In this document: positions 22,984-32,869 of the stretch, one piece after another
Position numbering within the stretch: the stretch's first letter is position 1
Layout of the letters: the number at the start of each line of letters is the position of its first letter
Source: Akkermansiaceae bacterium UBA2367
GTDB taxonomy: Bacteria; Verrucomicrobiota; Verrucomicrobiia; Verrucomicrobiales; DEV007
NCBI GenBank assembly: GCA_002344525.1
Contig: DDTJ01000051.1
Span: forward strand, 1 to 46,654
Direction: 5' to 3'
DNA: 46,654 nt
Notes under the pieces: model-generated
Seen by the model: the letters and a program-made list of their open reading frames with translations, nothing else
Databases searched by the model: none
What the model was told of the DNA's origin: nothing
Position numbers and translations under genes: made by a program

Positions 22984-25900
22984 TCACTTCCCAAACCACT
23001 CATGCCCCGGATCGCCGCCGCTCAGCACGTAGGCGACGAGGTCGAGGATCTCCTCCTTCGTCAGCATGTTCAGCAGCATCGGGGGCATGGGGGAGACCTT
23101 GGACACCTCGATGCTCTGTACCTCCTTGCGGTCGATGTTGACGCGCTGGTTCGGGTCGGAGAGGTCGGTGTTGAGGGTGACGATGTCGCCGTGCAAGTTC
23201 ACGACGACGCCGCTGGCCATGGTGCCGTCGTTCTTCGTCACGACGACGGGGGCGAACTGCTCGTTGATCTCCTTGCTGGGGTTGATGATCTGGTCGAGGA
23301 AGTCGTGGGCGGAGTAGCGCCCGCCCGATCCGGTGAGGTCGGGGCCGTTCATCCCACCTCCGTCGCGGAAGCGGTGGCAGGCGTAACAGGCGGCGGCGGC
23401 GAACATCTTGCGCCCGTTCTCGAAGTCGCGCTTGGCCATGCCGGTCTCGGCGGCGGCGCTCAACTCCTCCAGCGTCCACATGGTGGGGGTGCGTCCGGCG
23501 AAGACGATACCGAGGTTCTCGATGGCGGAGACGCGCTCGGGCTTCTTCGCGATCAGTTCGGCCAGCTCCGCCTTCTCGGCCTCGGTGAAGGTGGCGAGGG
23601 CGTCGTTGCGGATGAACTCGATGAACTTCTCGAAGCTCGCCCCGCCTCGATAGTTCGCCGCCTTGAGGAACCATTCGAGATAGGCCGTGCGCAGTTCCTT
23701 CGTCCAGCCGACGGTGACGAAGCGCAGGCTGCGGGCGTATTCGAGCTGCTCCTCCTGGGAGACGGCCTCGCCGAGCAGGGTGATGCCTTTCTCGGCGATG
23801 TTCGGCGACTGGAGGTAGGCGAGGGTTTCGCAAAGGAGCCAGTTCAAGGGGAAGGAGTTCGCGGGGAATGCCGCATCGAGATAGGCGGTGAGCGGGTCGG
23901 CCATGCCGCCCACGCCGTCGAAGCGGTTCAGGACGATCTGCACGGTGCGGACGAGGGCAAGCTGCGAGTCGGGTGAAAGCGCGTCGAAGTCGGTCGCGAC
24001 GAGAGCACCGAGGATACGGTCGCGCAGAGCGGTATCGACGGGCGGCGTCGGGGTCGCTCCTTCGGGGACGGGAGGGGCCTTGATCTCTGGTTCGCCGGGG
24101 GGCATTCCCAGCGGCTTCGCCGGGATGCGGTGGTAGGGGCAGACGCCGCCGAGGCGGGCCAGGGCGAGGAGGGCTTCAACCTGCTTCGCGGGGTCCTTCT
24201 CGGCGAAGGCTTTCTCCTGCCAGGTATCGAGCGGCTGGTGCTCCAGCACGGTGCGGGCAGCCCAGCGGACATGGCGGTCGGGATGGGAGAGGTGAGGCCA
24301 AGCCACCTCGACGGCTTTTGCATCCGCTTTGCCGTGCCAAGCCTCCAGCTCGCGGCGCAGCTTGGCCTCGGCGGTGAGGGTGGTGTCGGGTTGGGCCGTG
24401 CTCGTGTCCCCGGTGCCGGTGTAGGTGACGCGGTAGAGGCCGGACTGGACGCGCCGTCCGCCAATGGCGAAATACATCGCGCCGTCCTGCGGATGGATCA
24501 CCGCATCGGTCACCGGCAGGGGCGAGCCGGAGAGAAAATCCTCCTTCACTCCGGTGTAGCTCGCGCCTTCCGCTTTGAGATGGACGGCATAGACCTTGCC
24601 CCAGCTCCAGTCGAAGAGATAGAGGGCCTGCTGGTATTTCGCGGGGAACTTGGCCCCGTAGCCGAAGAGCGTGCCCGTGGGCGAGCCGGGGCCGATGTTG
24701 ACGGTGGAGGGCAAGTTGTCAGCGTAGAACTCGGGGTATTTCCCGGCCCCGTTGCGCCAGCCGAATTCGCCGCCGCTGACGACATGGTTCACGCGGGTGG
24801 GGCGATACCACGGGGTGTTGAAGTCGTATTCCATGTCCGCGTCGTAGGTGAAGAGCTCGCCGGCCTGGTTGACGGAGGCGTCGTAGATGTTGCGGAAGCC
24901 CGAGGCGAGGCGCGAGAAGGTCTTCCCGTCGCGGGTGACGCGGTAGATGATGCCGCCGGGGGCGAGGACGTGGCGGTTGTGGCCGCGGCCGTCGGGCATG
25001 CGGGGGAGGAGGTGGTCCTCGCCCCAGATCGCGGGCACGGGGGAGTCGGGGGAGGCTTCGGTCGGGATGGTGTTGTTGCCGCAGATCAGGTAGAAGTCGT
25101 CGCTGCCGGGCACGGGGACGACGGCGTGGACTCCGTGGTCGCCTTTGGAATCAAGCTCGCGAAGCGTCTCGACCTTGTCGAGCCGGTCGTCGCCATCGCT
25201 GTCGGTCAGCTTGTAGAAGCCGCTGGGGATCTTCTGCTCGTAGTCGTTCACGCCCACGTAGAGCGCGCCGTCGGCGAAGTGCATGCCGTTGACCGCGCGG
25301 ATGTCGGCGGGGACTTTCTCGATGGCGGCCGGATCGAGGGCCTGCCCCGGAGCCGGAGCGGGGAGGCGGTAGAGCCCGCCATACTGGTCGCTGACGTAGA
25401 GGCGGCCTTTGTCGTCGAGGCAGAGCGCGACCCAGGAACCCTGATCCGCGCCGGGCACGGAGTAGAGCAACTCGATCTGGAAACCATCGGGCGCCTTGAT
25501 CCGGGAGATGGGAGTGGCGACGTTCTCGCCGACGGCGGGACCGACGCCAGGGGCGGGCTTGGAAGCAGGTTTGGCGGCGGGCTTTGCTTCCGGCGCGGGA
25601 GCCTTCGGCTTGGGCGCGGGTGGGACGATCTCCTGGGCGTCGTTGGGCAGGTCGGCCTTGGAGAAGGGCGTGACACCGCCGTCGGGCAGCACCTTCAGCT
25701 TCACCTCTTTGATTTGCACGGTCATGGCCGGGCCTTTGTGGATCTGGAAGGCGAGGAGGCCCTCCAGCGAGCGACCCGTCTCATCGTAGTCGTGCAGTTC
25801 CGTGGCGATCTTTCCGTTGATTTTGTGGACGAGGTGGTTGCCGGTCGCGACGATGGTGTATTCGTTCCATTCGTCGATCTTCACGGCGACTGGATCGCGC

Positions 25901-26358
25901 TCGGCGACGAGCCATTTCTTCGCCGCCGGATCGACGACGACACTCTGGCCGTTCTTCGAGACGATGCCGCGTCCGCGCTCGTGATAGACCATGGCGTTGT
26001 TCTCGGCGGCGGGATGGATGTCGCACTGGTAGCCGCCGATGGACCATTGGCCGACCTCGGGCAGCTCCTTCGAGCGATACTGGATGCCGCTGTTGTTCTG
26101 ACCCGTGACTTTGACCTTGGCGCGCAGCTCGAAGTTCTTGAGGACTCCGCCGCGCCAGACGAGGAACTGGTTGTATTCGAGATCCTCGGGAGCCTTGGTG
26201 CGGCCGGTGATGACGCCGTCCTCGACCGTCCAGAAAGCGGGGTTGCCGTCCCAGCCGGTGAGCTCCTTGCCGTTGAAGAGATCGACGAAGCCCTCCTCGG
26301 CACGGACGGACAGGGCGGCGAGGAGGAGACAGGAAACGAGGACAAAAGAGGGTCTCAT
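22984..26358 (-). CDS. Exported DUF1080 - dehydrogenase - PVC-type cytochrome c fusion protein
   Basis: The 1124-residue protein has a signal peptide (MRPSFVLVSCLLLAALSVRA). Residues about 22-230 are a DUF1080/3-keto-disaccharide hydrolase-type jelly roll (FVDLFNGKELTGWDG, FWTVEDGVITGRT, NNSGIQYRS). A Pro/Ala/Lys linker covers about 245-280. Residues about 285-660 form a glucose-dehydrogenase-like propeller, then a helical region. A terminal PVC haem domain has C991-Y-A-C-H995. Pairing a 3-keto-sugar hydrolase with an electron-accepting dehydrogenase in one periplasmic chain suggests oxidation and cleavage of glycosides; the substrate is unknown. No Shine-Dalgarno is seen at ATG 26358. Confidence 0.85.
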   Translation of the reverse strand: MRPSFVLVSCLLLAALSVRAEEGFVDLFNGKELTGWDGNPAFWTVEDGVITGRTKAPEDLEYNQFLVWRGGVLKNFELRAKVKVTGQNNSGIQYRSKELPEVGQWSIGGYQCDIHPAAENNAMVYHERGRGIVSKNGQSVVVDPAAKKWLVAERDPVAVKIDEWNEYTIVATGNHLVHKINGKIATELHDYDETGRSLEGLLAFQIHKGPAMTVQIKEVKLKVLPDGGVTPFSKADLPNDAQEIVPPAPKPKAPAPEAKPAAKPASKPAPGVGPAVGENVATPISRIKAPDGFQIELLYSVPGADQGSWVALCLDDKGRLYVSDQYGGLYRLPAPAPGQALDPAAIEKVPADIRAVNGMHFADGALYVGVNDYEQKIPSGFYKLTDSDGDDRLDKVETLRELDSKGDHGVHAVVPVPGSDDFYLICGNNTIPTEASPDSPVPAIWGEDHLLPRMPDGRGHNRHVLAPGGIIYRVTRDGKTFSRLASGFRNIYDASVNQAGELFTYDADMEYDFNTPWYRPTRVNHVVSGGEFGWRNGAGKYPEFYADNLPSTVNIGPGSPTGTLFGYGAKFPAKYQQALYLFDWSWGKVYAVHLKAEGASYTGVKEDFLSGSPLPVTDAVIHPQDGAMYFAIGGRRVQSGLYRVTYTGTGDTSTAQPDTTLTAEAKLRRELEAWHGKADAKAVEVAWPHLSHPDRHVRWAARTVLEHQPLDTWQEKAFAEKDPAKQVEALLALARLGGVCPYHRIPAKPLGMPPGEPEIKAPPVPEGATPTPPVDTALRDRILGALVATDFDALSPDSQLALVRTVQIVLNRFDGVGGMADPLTAYLDAAFPANSFPLNWLLCETLAYLQSPNIAEKGITLLGEAVSQEEQLEYARSLRFVTVGWTKELRTAYLEWFLKAANYRGGASFEKFIEFIRNDALATFTEAEKAELAELIAKKPERVSAIENLGIVFAGRTPTMWTLEELSAAAETGMAKRDFENGRKMFAAAACYACHRFRDGGGMNGPDLTGSGGRYSAHDFLDQIINPSKEINEQFAPVVVTKNDGTMASGVVVNLHGDIVTLNTDLSDPNQRVNIDRKEVQSIEVSKVSPMPPMLLNMLTKEEILDLVAYVLSGGDPGHEWFGK

Positions 26359-26499
26359 GGCGGAAGGATGACGGATTTCTCGGAAAAACGCACGCCCGGA
26401 GTCGCGTGAGGCCCGGAAAAGTTTGTGTCGGAACGCCGCCGACGCGGCTGTGCGGGGCGGTCGTCCATTGGTCGAGCGTGTTTCGTCGGCTCCGCGCCG

Positions 26500-26528
26500 T
26501 TGACCTCCCCCTCCCCATCGCCTACCCT
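26500..26528 (+). promoter_or_regulatory. Candidate promoter giving a leaderless transcript
   Basis: TTGACC (26500-26505), a 17-bp spacer and TACCCT (26523-26528) lie so close to the ATG at 26534 that transcription would begin at the start codon. The sequence CCTACCCTGT here also occurs directly before the GTG start at 6915. Confidence 0.4.
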
Positions 26529-26533
26529 GTCCA

Positions 26534-26791
26534 ATGTCCCTGACTATCGAAATCCCTGACGAGATCGCCGCCGAGTTGGGCGAGGACGCGGCTGAGCGGA
26601 CCCGCCACGCGAAGGAATTGATCGCCTTGGAACTCTACCGGGAGGGACGCATCAGCCTCCGGATGATGGGGCGTCTTGCCGGGGTCGGCGAGGACTACTG
26701 GAGCGCGGACGCCTTTCGCGCCCGTTGCCAGATGCCAGTGAGCGGGGGGCTTCAGGCAGGACCGTGGGCGAATGCGGAAAACCGCTTGTGA
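26534..26791 (+). CDS. UPF0175 family small protein, no toxin partner
   Basis: The 85-residue protein has the UPF0175 N-terminal pattern (SLTIEIPDEIAAELG, then ALELYREGRISLRMMGRLAGVG), a ribbon plus helix-turn-helix seen in antitoxin-like proteins. The C-terminal third (from about residue 55) does not follow the usual family sequence and may be degraded. UPF0175 genes are often paired with PIN-like toxins, but none is present on either side. The next gene is rpsA. The start lacks a Shine-Dalgarno and may be leaderless. Confidence 0.65.
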   Translation: MSLTIEIPDEIAAELGEDAAERTRHAKELIALELYREGRISLRMMGRLAGVGEDYWSADAFRARCQMPVSGGLQAGPWANAENRL

Positions 26792-26879
26792 AGCCCGTCT
26801 TTGCCCGTAGATTTGCGCCCCCTCCCGCCGCCGGTGCTCCAAGGGCGGGGCGGGTCATTGAAAATGGAGCAATGTCGGC

Positions 26880-26920
26880 AGGCCGAACCCAACCGAACAA
26901 CCAACCCAAACCCAACACCT
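26880..26920 (+). promoter_or_regulatory. Unstructured CA-rich leader of rpsA
   Basis: The 40 bases before the rpsA ATG are almost only C and A (repeated AACC/CCAA words) and contain no purine-rich ribosome-binding motif. The stretch is predicted to be single-stranded, which may allow ribosome or S1 entry and feedback control. This is inference from composition. Confidence 0.4.
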
Positions 26921-28627
<1,707 letters not shown>

Positions 28628-28647
28628 GACGGCGCGACGCCGCCTCG

Positions 28648-28690
28648 TCACGGGTCATAGGTCCACGGGTCATGAAAAAACCTGTGGACC
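28648..28690. repeat. CACGGGTCAT word repeat with hairpin
   Basis: TCACGGGTCATAGGTCCACG-type words (28648-28674) are followed by CCTGTGGACC (28681-28690), which pairs with GGTCCACGGG (28660-28669) in nine of ten positions across an A-rich loop. Complementary words CTCGTGACTCGTAACCCATG occur at 28893-28912, just over the start of the next gene. Confidence 0.6.
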
Positions 28691-28707
28691 CGGTCTCCAG
28701 CAGGAGG

Positions 28708-28735
28708 GAGCGGGGAGCGATCCCCGCTCTTTTTT
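28708..28735 (+). terminator. Intrinsic terminator of rpsA
   Basis: AGCGGGGA (28709-28716), a GCGA loop and TCCCCGCT (28721-28728) form a perfect GC-rich stem, followed by CTTTTTT. This is the clearest rho-independent terminator in the window. Confidence 0.9.
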
Positions 28736-28909
28736 GCGTCCAGACCGCGAAATCCAGTCACAAGAAGCCGCCAAAGGAAAAGAATTTCGGGTGGAAATCC
28801 GCCCAATTTCCTTGGAATTTCCATATCCCCTTGTCGCAAAGAGGCGTTTTCCCGGTATTTTTGAATCAGAGAGTGAACCGTCGCGTCCCTCACTCGTGAC
28901 TCGTAACCC

Positions 28910-31060
28910 ATGACCCAAAGGACCACCAAGATCGTCCTGCCGCCACCGCAGCCCTACCGGGGGCGCGGATCGCGCGTGCCGCGCTGGGTCTGGATCCTGC
29001 TCATCCTCGCCTCCCTCGGCCTCGGGGCTTGGGGGGGCTGGCGCTTCGGCGCTTCGCGGGCCGTGGCCGAGAAGCCCGAAGCAGCCCCTCCGAAAATCGC
29101 CGAGCGGGAGACCCTTCCCCCGACGGAGGCCTCCCCCACCCTACCTACCCGGGATGCCGCCCCCAAAATCGCCGCCGCCCGCCAAGCCGTCGCCACCGGA
29201 GATTGGCTCACCGCCCGGCGTCTTTTCGAGGAAGTGCGCGAGATCGATCCGGACAATCCCGACGCCCTCGCCTCCCTGCCCCTCATCGAGCGGCGTCTCG
29301 CCGAGGCTCGCGGCACCGTGCGGGTCGACACCGCCCCCGCCGGAGCACTCGTCCGCCTCGGGACGATGAAGGAGCAGCCCAGCCCCGCCATTTTCACCGG
29401 TGTCCCCTTCGGCGAGCACGAGCTGACCGTCTCCCTCGAAGGGCACGATCCAGTGACCCGGAAAGTCGTCGTTGCCAGCGAGGACCCGATCAACCTCGCC
29501 GACATCGAACTCGTCCGCAGCTCCGGCCAGATCGAGGTCGTGAGCGAGCCACGCGGGGCCGAGTTCAAGCTCGTGCGCACCCGCGACCAAGAGCCCGAGG
29601 AGCTCGTCGAGGTCGGGACGACCCCGGCGAAGATCGAGCGGCTCGACCCCGGTGAATACCAGGTCTACATGTCGGTGGATGGCTTCCCCGCGCAGTCGCA
29701 GACCGTCCGAGTGGAGAACAACCGCCACACTTCCGTTTCCGCCGTCTTCGCCAGGGGCGGGCTCAACCTCACCAGCGATCCCGCCGGGGCCGAGGTCTGG
29801 ATCGCCAGCGCCGAGCGCGAAGCGACGAAGCCTCGCAAGGCCGGAACCACCCCCCTGACCCTGCCCAACCTCCCCGCCGGGAAACACCGCATCGAGCTAC
29901 GCTACGCCGACTGGACCCCCATCGCCCGCACGGTCGAGGTCGCCGCCGGTTCGACGCAGGACCTTGAATTCGCTTGGGAGCGCGCCCTCGTCTCCTTCAT
30001 CAGCGACCCGCCCGGAGCCGAAGTCTATCTCGGCGACCACCGCCTCGGACGCGGGCAGCAGACCACCCCCTTCCAACTCGAACTGCCCGAAGGCGAATAC
30101 CGCTTCCGCGCCCGCCATCCCGCGCTCGGCGAGATCGACCGGAACCTCTACATCGGGAGCGATGCCGGGGCTCGCGCCTCGCAAAGCAACCGGGTCGAGT
30201 TCCGCTTCGAATACGGTTCGGTCACACTGAGAAGCGAGCCGCCCGGGGCCGCCGTCGTTTCCGGCGGGAAGCCGCTGGGTCGCACCCCCCTGACCCTCGC
30301 GGCGGTGCCGCCGGGCGAGCACAGCTTCCAGTTGAGCAAAGAGCTGCACCGCTCCGCGACCGTCTCCGGCCAGCTTGAACCGGGCGGGGCGCTCCACTTC
30401 GACGCGACCCTCACCTACGACCCCGCCCCGGTGGCGAGCCGGAATTTCAAAAACGGACTCGGTCGCGACATGGTCTGGGTTCCCGGCTTGCGAGGCTGGG
30501 CCGGGGCGCACGAGGTGACCCAAGCCGAATACGAACGGCTCGGCGGCAGCAACCCCAGCTACTTCAAGGCACCGGACCATCCCGTGGACAGCGTGACTTG
30601 GTTCGAGGCAGTGCGTTTTTGCGAAGCCCTCACCGCGCATGAGAAAAGCCTCGGCACCCTGCCGACGGGCTACCGCTACCGCCTCCCCACCGACGAGGAG
30701 TGGGGCGAGTTGGTCGGCGGTCAGAAGCTCGACGGGGCCGTCTCCAGCCTCTTCGAGCGCCAGCAGTCGCACGCCCCCGTCGGCTCCCTCGCCCCGAACG
30801 AGCTCGGCCTCTACGACGTGCGTGGCAACGTAATGGAGTGGGTCAGCGACTGGTATTCGCACACCATCCTCAACCGCGTCCAACGGGACGGGTCCACCCC
30901 GAACTCCGAATGGGTCGGCACCGAGCGCAAAGTCCTGCGTGGCGGGGCGTGGAACCGCTCCCGCGAGTTCGACCTCGCCGTCGGCAACCGCATGGCCGCG
31001 AACCCCTCGCAAAAGGACCGCTACGACGTTGGGTTCCGGGTCGTCCTGATGCCGGATTGA
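28910..31060 (+). CDS. Membrane-anchored PEGA-repeat / FGE-sulfatase-domain protein
   Basis: The 716-residue protein has a single N-terminal transmembrane helix (about residues 24-45), then a helical TPR-like stretch. At least four PEGA-type beta repeats follow (GTVRVDTAPAGALVRLG, GQIEVVSEPRGAEFKL, GLNLTSDPAGAEVWI, VSFISDPPGAEVYLGD, VTLRSEPPGAAVVSGG). It ends in a formylglycine-generating-enzyme-like domain (about 515-716; MVWVPG, EVTQAEYERLGGSNPSYF, RGNVMEWVSDWY, VLRGGAWNRS). The two catalytic cysteines of true FGE are missing in RGGAWNRSREFDLAVGNR, so it is probably a binding module. No Shine-Dalgarno is present; the start codon lies in a word repeat. Confidence 0.85.
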   Translation: MTQRTTKIVLPPPQPYRGRGSRVPRWVWILLILASLGLGAWGGWRFGASRAVAEKPEAAPPKIAERETLPPTEASPTLPTRDAAPKIAAARQAVATGDWLTARRLFEEVREIDPDNPDALASLPLIERRLAEARGTVRVDTAPAGALVRLGTMKEQPSPAIFTGVPFGEHELTVSLEGHDPVTRKVVVASEDPINLADIELVRSSGQIEVVSEPRGAEFKLVRTRDQEPEELVEVGTTPAKIERLDPGEYQVYMSVDGFPAQSQTVRVENNRHTSVSAVFARGGLNLTSDPAGAEVWIASAEREATKPRKAGTTPLTLPNLPAGKHRIELRYADWTPIARTVEVAAGSTQDLEFAWERALVSFISDPPGAEVYLGDHRLGRGQQTTPFQLELPEGEYRFRARHPALGEIDRNLYIGSDAGARASQSNRVEFRFEYGSVTLRSEPPGAAVVSGGKPLGRTPLTLAAVPPGEHSFQLSKELHRSATVSGQLEPGGALHFDATLTYDPAPVASRNFKNGLGRDMVWVPGLRGWAGAHEVTQAEYERLGGSNPSYFKAPDHPVDSVTWFEAVRFCEALTAHEKSLGTLPTGYRYRLPTDEEWGELVGGQKLDGAVSSLFERQQSHAPVGSLAPNELGLYDVRGNVMEWVSDWYSHTILNRVQRDGSTPNSEWVGTERKVLRGGAWNRSREFDLAVGNRMAANPSQKDRYDVGFRVVLMPD

Positions 31061-31109
31061 TCCTCGCCGCGAAGGGATGAGGCGGCGTTCGCGGACTTGG
31101 GGAATGTCG

Positions 31110-31228
31110 CGGGGGGGGAATCCGAAGCTCGAAATCCGAACTTTTGGCGGGAGGCTGGCGAACTTCCTTTCCCATTCGCAAAAATTCGTGTTCCTCATTT
31201 TTTTTTTTGAACGCGAATGGTCACGAAT
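31110..31228. repeat. Short-word repeats with an oligo-T loop
   Basis: AATCCGAAGCTCGAAATCCG words (31119-31139) are followed by CATTCGC...ATTCGTG (31173-31190), a TTCCTCA-T11 loop, and GCGAATGGTCACGAATCC (31213-31230). The end CGAATCCGGTCCGG is identical to the end of the element at 37099-37199. Confidence 0.65.
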
Positions 31229-31248
31229 CCGGTCCGGTGGAAGGCTGC

Positions 31249-31322
31249 CCACGGAAATCACGGAAACTCACGGAATCCTTTCCTGCCGAATCTCTTTCCG
31301 TGAAATTCCGTGTATTCCGTGG
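31249..31322. repeat. CCACGGAA word palindrome, copy 2
   Basis: CCACGGAAATCACGGAAACT (31249-31268) and the following TCACGGAA face TTTCCGTGAAATTCCGTGTA and TTCCGTGG (ending 31322). The outer stem is CCACGGAA/TTCCGTGG. It lies between the convergent PEGA and hypothetical genes and touches the latter's stop. Confidence 0.75.
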
Positions 31323-31331
31323 TCCAAACCA

Positions 31332-31715
31332 TCAATTATCCGCGACATCGCGAAGCTGGTTCGCAGCCCGGGCGATCAGCTCGCTCAATTCGAGGGCGTT
31401 GCGTTTGAACTGGCCACGAGCTTTCACATGCAGTAGCTCCAAGGCGAGATCGACAAGCCATCCCGCCCTCGCCTCGTCGCAGTCGGGCAGATGCCGCGTC
31501 AGCTCCCGCCGCATCTCGCGCACCGCCCGCACGGGATCGCCCGACTCGAGACGGCGGCGCAGGAGCGATCCCGCGATCTCGTGGCAGAGGCGGAGCAATC
31601 CGTTTTCGACCGCCTTCGCTTTGGGCCGGGATGCGATGGAGGCCCTGCCTTTCCATGGAAGCGGGGCCAAGGAGGAGGGGGAGACGACGGCTTGGGCTTG
31701 GATGCGTTTCTTCAT
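31332..31715 (-). CDS. Hypothetical helical protein
   Basis: The 127-residue protein has a basic, disordered N-terminus (1-35) and a predicted all-helical body (ENGLLRLCHEIAGSLLRRRLESGDPVRAVREMRRELTRHL, then ELLHVKARGQFKRNALELSEL). I do not recognise a family. Its stop codon adjoins a word palindrome. It lies about 100 bases downstream of the WYL regulator in the same direction, so cotranscription is possible. Confidence 0.5.
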   Translation of the reverse strand: MKKRIQAQAVVSPSSLAPLPWKGRASIASRPKAKAVENGLLRLCHEIAGSLLRRRLESGDPVRAVREMRRELTRHLPDCDEARAGWLVDLALELLHVKARGQFKRNALELSELIARAANQLRDVADN

Positions 31716-31816
31716 GGCACCACCCTACGCCGGGGGGTGGGACATCCGGGGCGCAGTGGTTTCGATTTCTTTGACATCCCGGAAGGTGAAATGTTTGAAC
31801 TGCTTGAAAAAGCTCC

Positions 31817-32869
31817 TCAGCCGCCGCCATACCGCTCCGCCGCCCGCCGCAGTTCCTCCGCGACGCGCTCGCGCAGCTCCGTCGGCTCCAAGGCCTCGGC
31901 CTGCGCTCCGAATCCGAGGATCCAGCGGGCGATGTCCTCCAAGGCGGAGAGGGTCATGGTCAGGTCGATGACGGTGCCGCCGGGTTCGACTTCGGCGATC
32001 TCCTGGCTGGGATGCCAACGCCGCTCGGCCACGACGCGAGCGGCGAAGCCGTGGAAGCGGATTTTCACCCGGTAGGTCGCCCCTCCCTTGTCTCCGCCCG
32101 CCCAGACGCCGAAGCTGCCGGCGAAGTGATCCTCCAACCGGAAATCGCGCGAGCGGACGAAGCGCCTCTCCGTGAGATGCACAGCCCGCATCCGCTGCAC
32201 CGCGAAGGTGCGGCGAGCGCCGCGGTCGAGGTCGTGGCCGATGAGGTACCAGCCCCCGTCGATCTCGGCGAGATGGTAGGGCTGGAGACGGCGCTTCGCG
32301 GGCCGGTCGTCGGCGAGCTTTCGGTATTCGAAATGCAGCTCGCGGCTTTCCAGGACGGCCCTGGCGAGGCGCTCGAAGAGGAAGGCGTCACGCTCGGTCA
32401 TGCCCAAGCTCTTGACGGAAAAGGCCTGGTCGACCTCGGACCAAGGGAGGGTGATGCGGTCGCTCATCCCGGCGAGGAGCCGCTGGAAGCCGGTCCGCAG
32501 GGAGGCTTCGAGGGCCGAGCCCTTCATCCCGCCGAGGGCGTTGCGGGCGAGGAGCAGCCCCACGAGATCCCCGGAGGTGGTCTTCAGAAAGGGGAAGTCG
32601 CTCACCGGGCGGGTGTAGTGGTAGCCGTGCGAAGTCTCGTCGTAGGCGAGGGGCAACTCCAGCTCATCGCGCATGAAGTTGAGATCGCGCTGGATCGTCT
32701 TGCGGTTGACCTCCAACTCGCGGGCGATGGTGCTGCAATTGGGGAAATTCCCCCGCAAGACCATCTCGTGGATGCGCAGGACGCGCTCCAGCGGGCGTCT
32801 CGTGCCCTCGGCTTTGACTGGACCCTCCTTCGCCATCTCGATTTCGCGGGATCTCCGGAACGGGTTCAC
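31817..32869 (-). CDS. WYL-domain transcriptional regulator
   Basis: The 350-residue protein has an N-terminal HTH_11-type domain (residues about 25-75; NCSTIARELEVNRKTIQRDLNFM) and a central WYL domain with the canonical GGWYLIGHDLDRGARRTFAVQRM, followed by a C-terminal extension that binds effectors in the family. The GTG start at 32869 overlaps the TGA of the upstream lipoprotein gene (GTGA), which implies translational coupling. An ATG 11 codons later (32836) is an alternative. Its target is unknown; no inverted repeat comparable to that of the other WYL gene was noticed nearby. Confidence 0.88.
   Translation of the reverse strand: MNPFRRSREIEMAKEGPVKAEGTRRPLERVLRIHEMVLRGNFPNCSTIARELEVNRKTIQRDLNFMRDELELPLAYDETSHGYHYTRPVSDFPFLKTTSGDLVGLLLARNALGGMKGSALEASLRTGFQRLLAGMSDRITLPWSEVDQAFSVKSLGMTERDAFLFERLARAVLESRELHFEYRKLADDRPAKRRLQPYHLAEIDGGWYLIGHDLDRGARRTFAVQRMRAVHLTERRFVRSRDFRLEDHFAGSFGVWAGGDKGGATYRVKIRFHGFAARVVAERRWHPSQEIAEVEPGGTVIDLTMTLSALEDIARWILGFGAQAEALEPTELRERVAEELRRAAERYGGG

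Noticed and set aside
24130..26409. 759-codon frame antisense to the DUF1080 fusion gene
   Set aside because: It is Gly/Asp/Val-rich without motifs and is explained by GC-rich third positions on the other strand.
28831..28861. TTGTCG and TATTTT as a promoter for the PEGA gene
   Set aside because: The spacing is 19 bp and the match is poor. The gene may have another promoter that I cannot identify.
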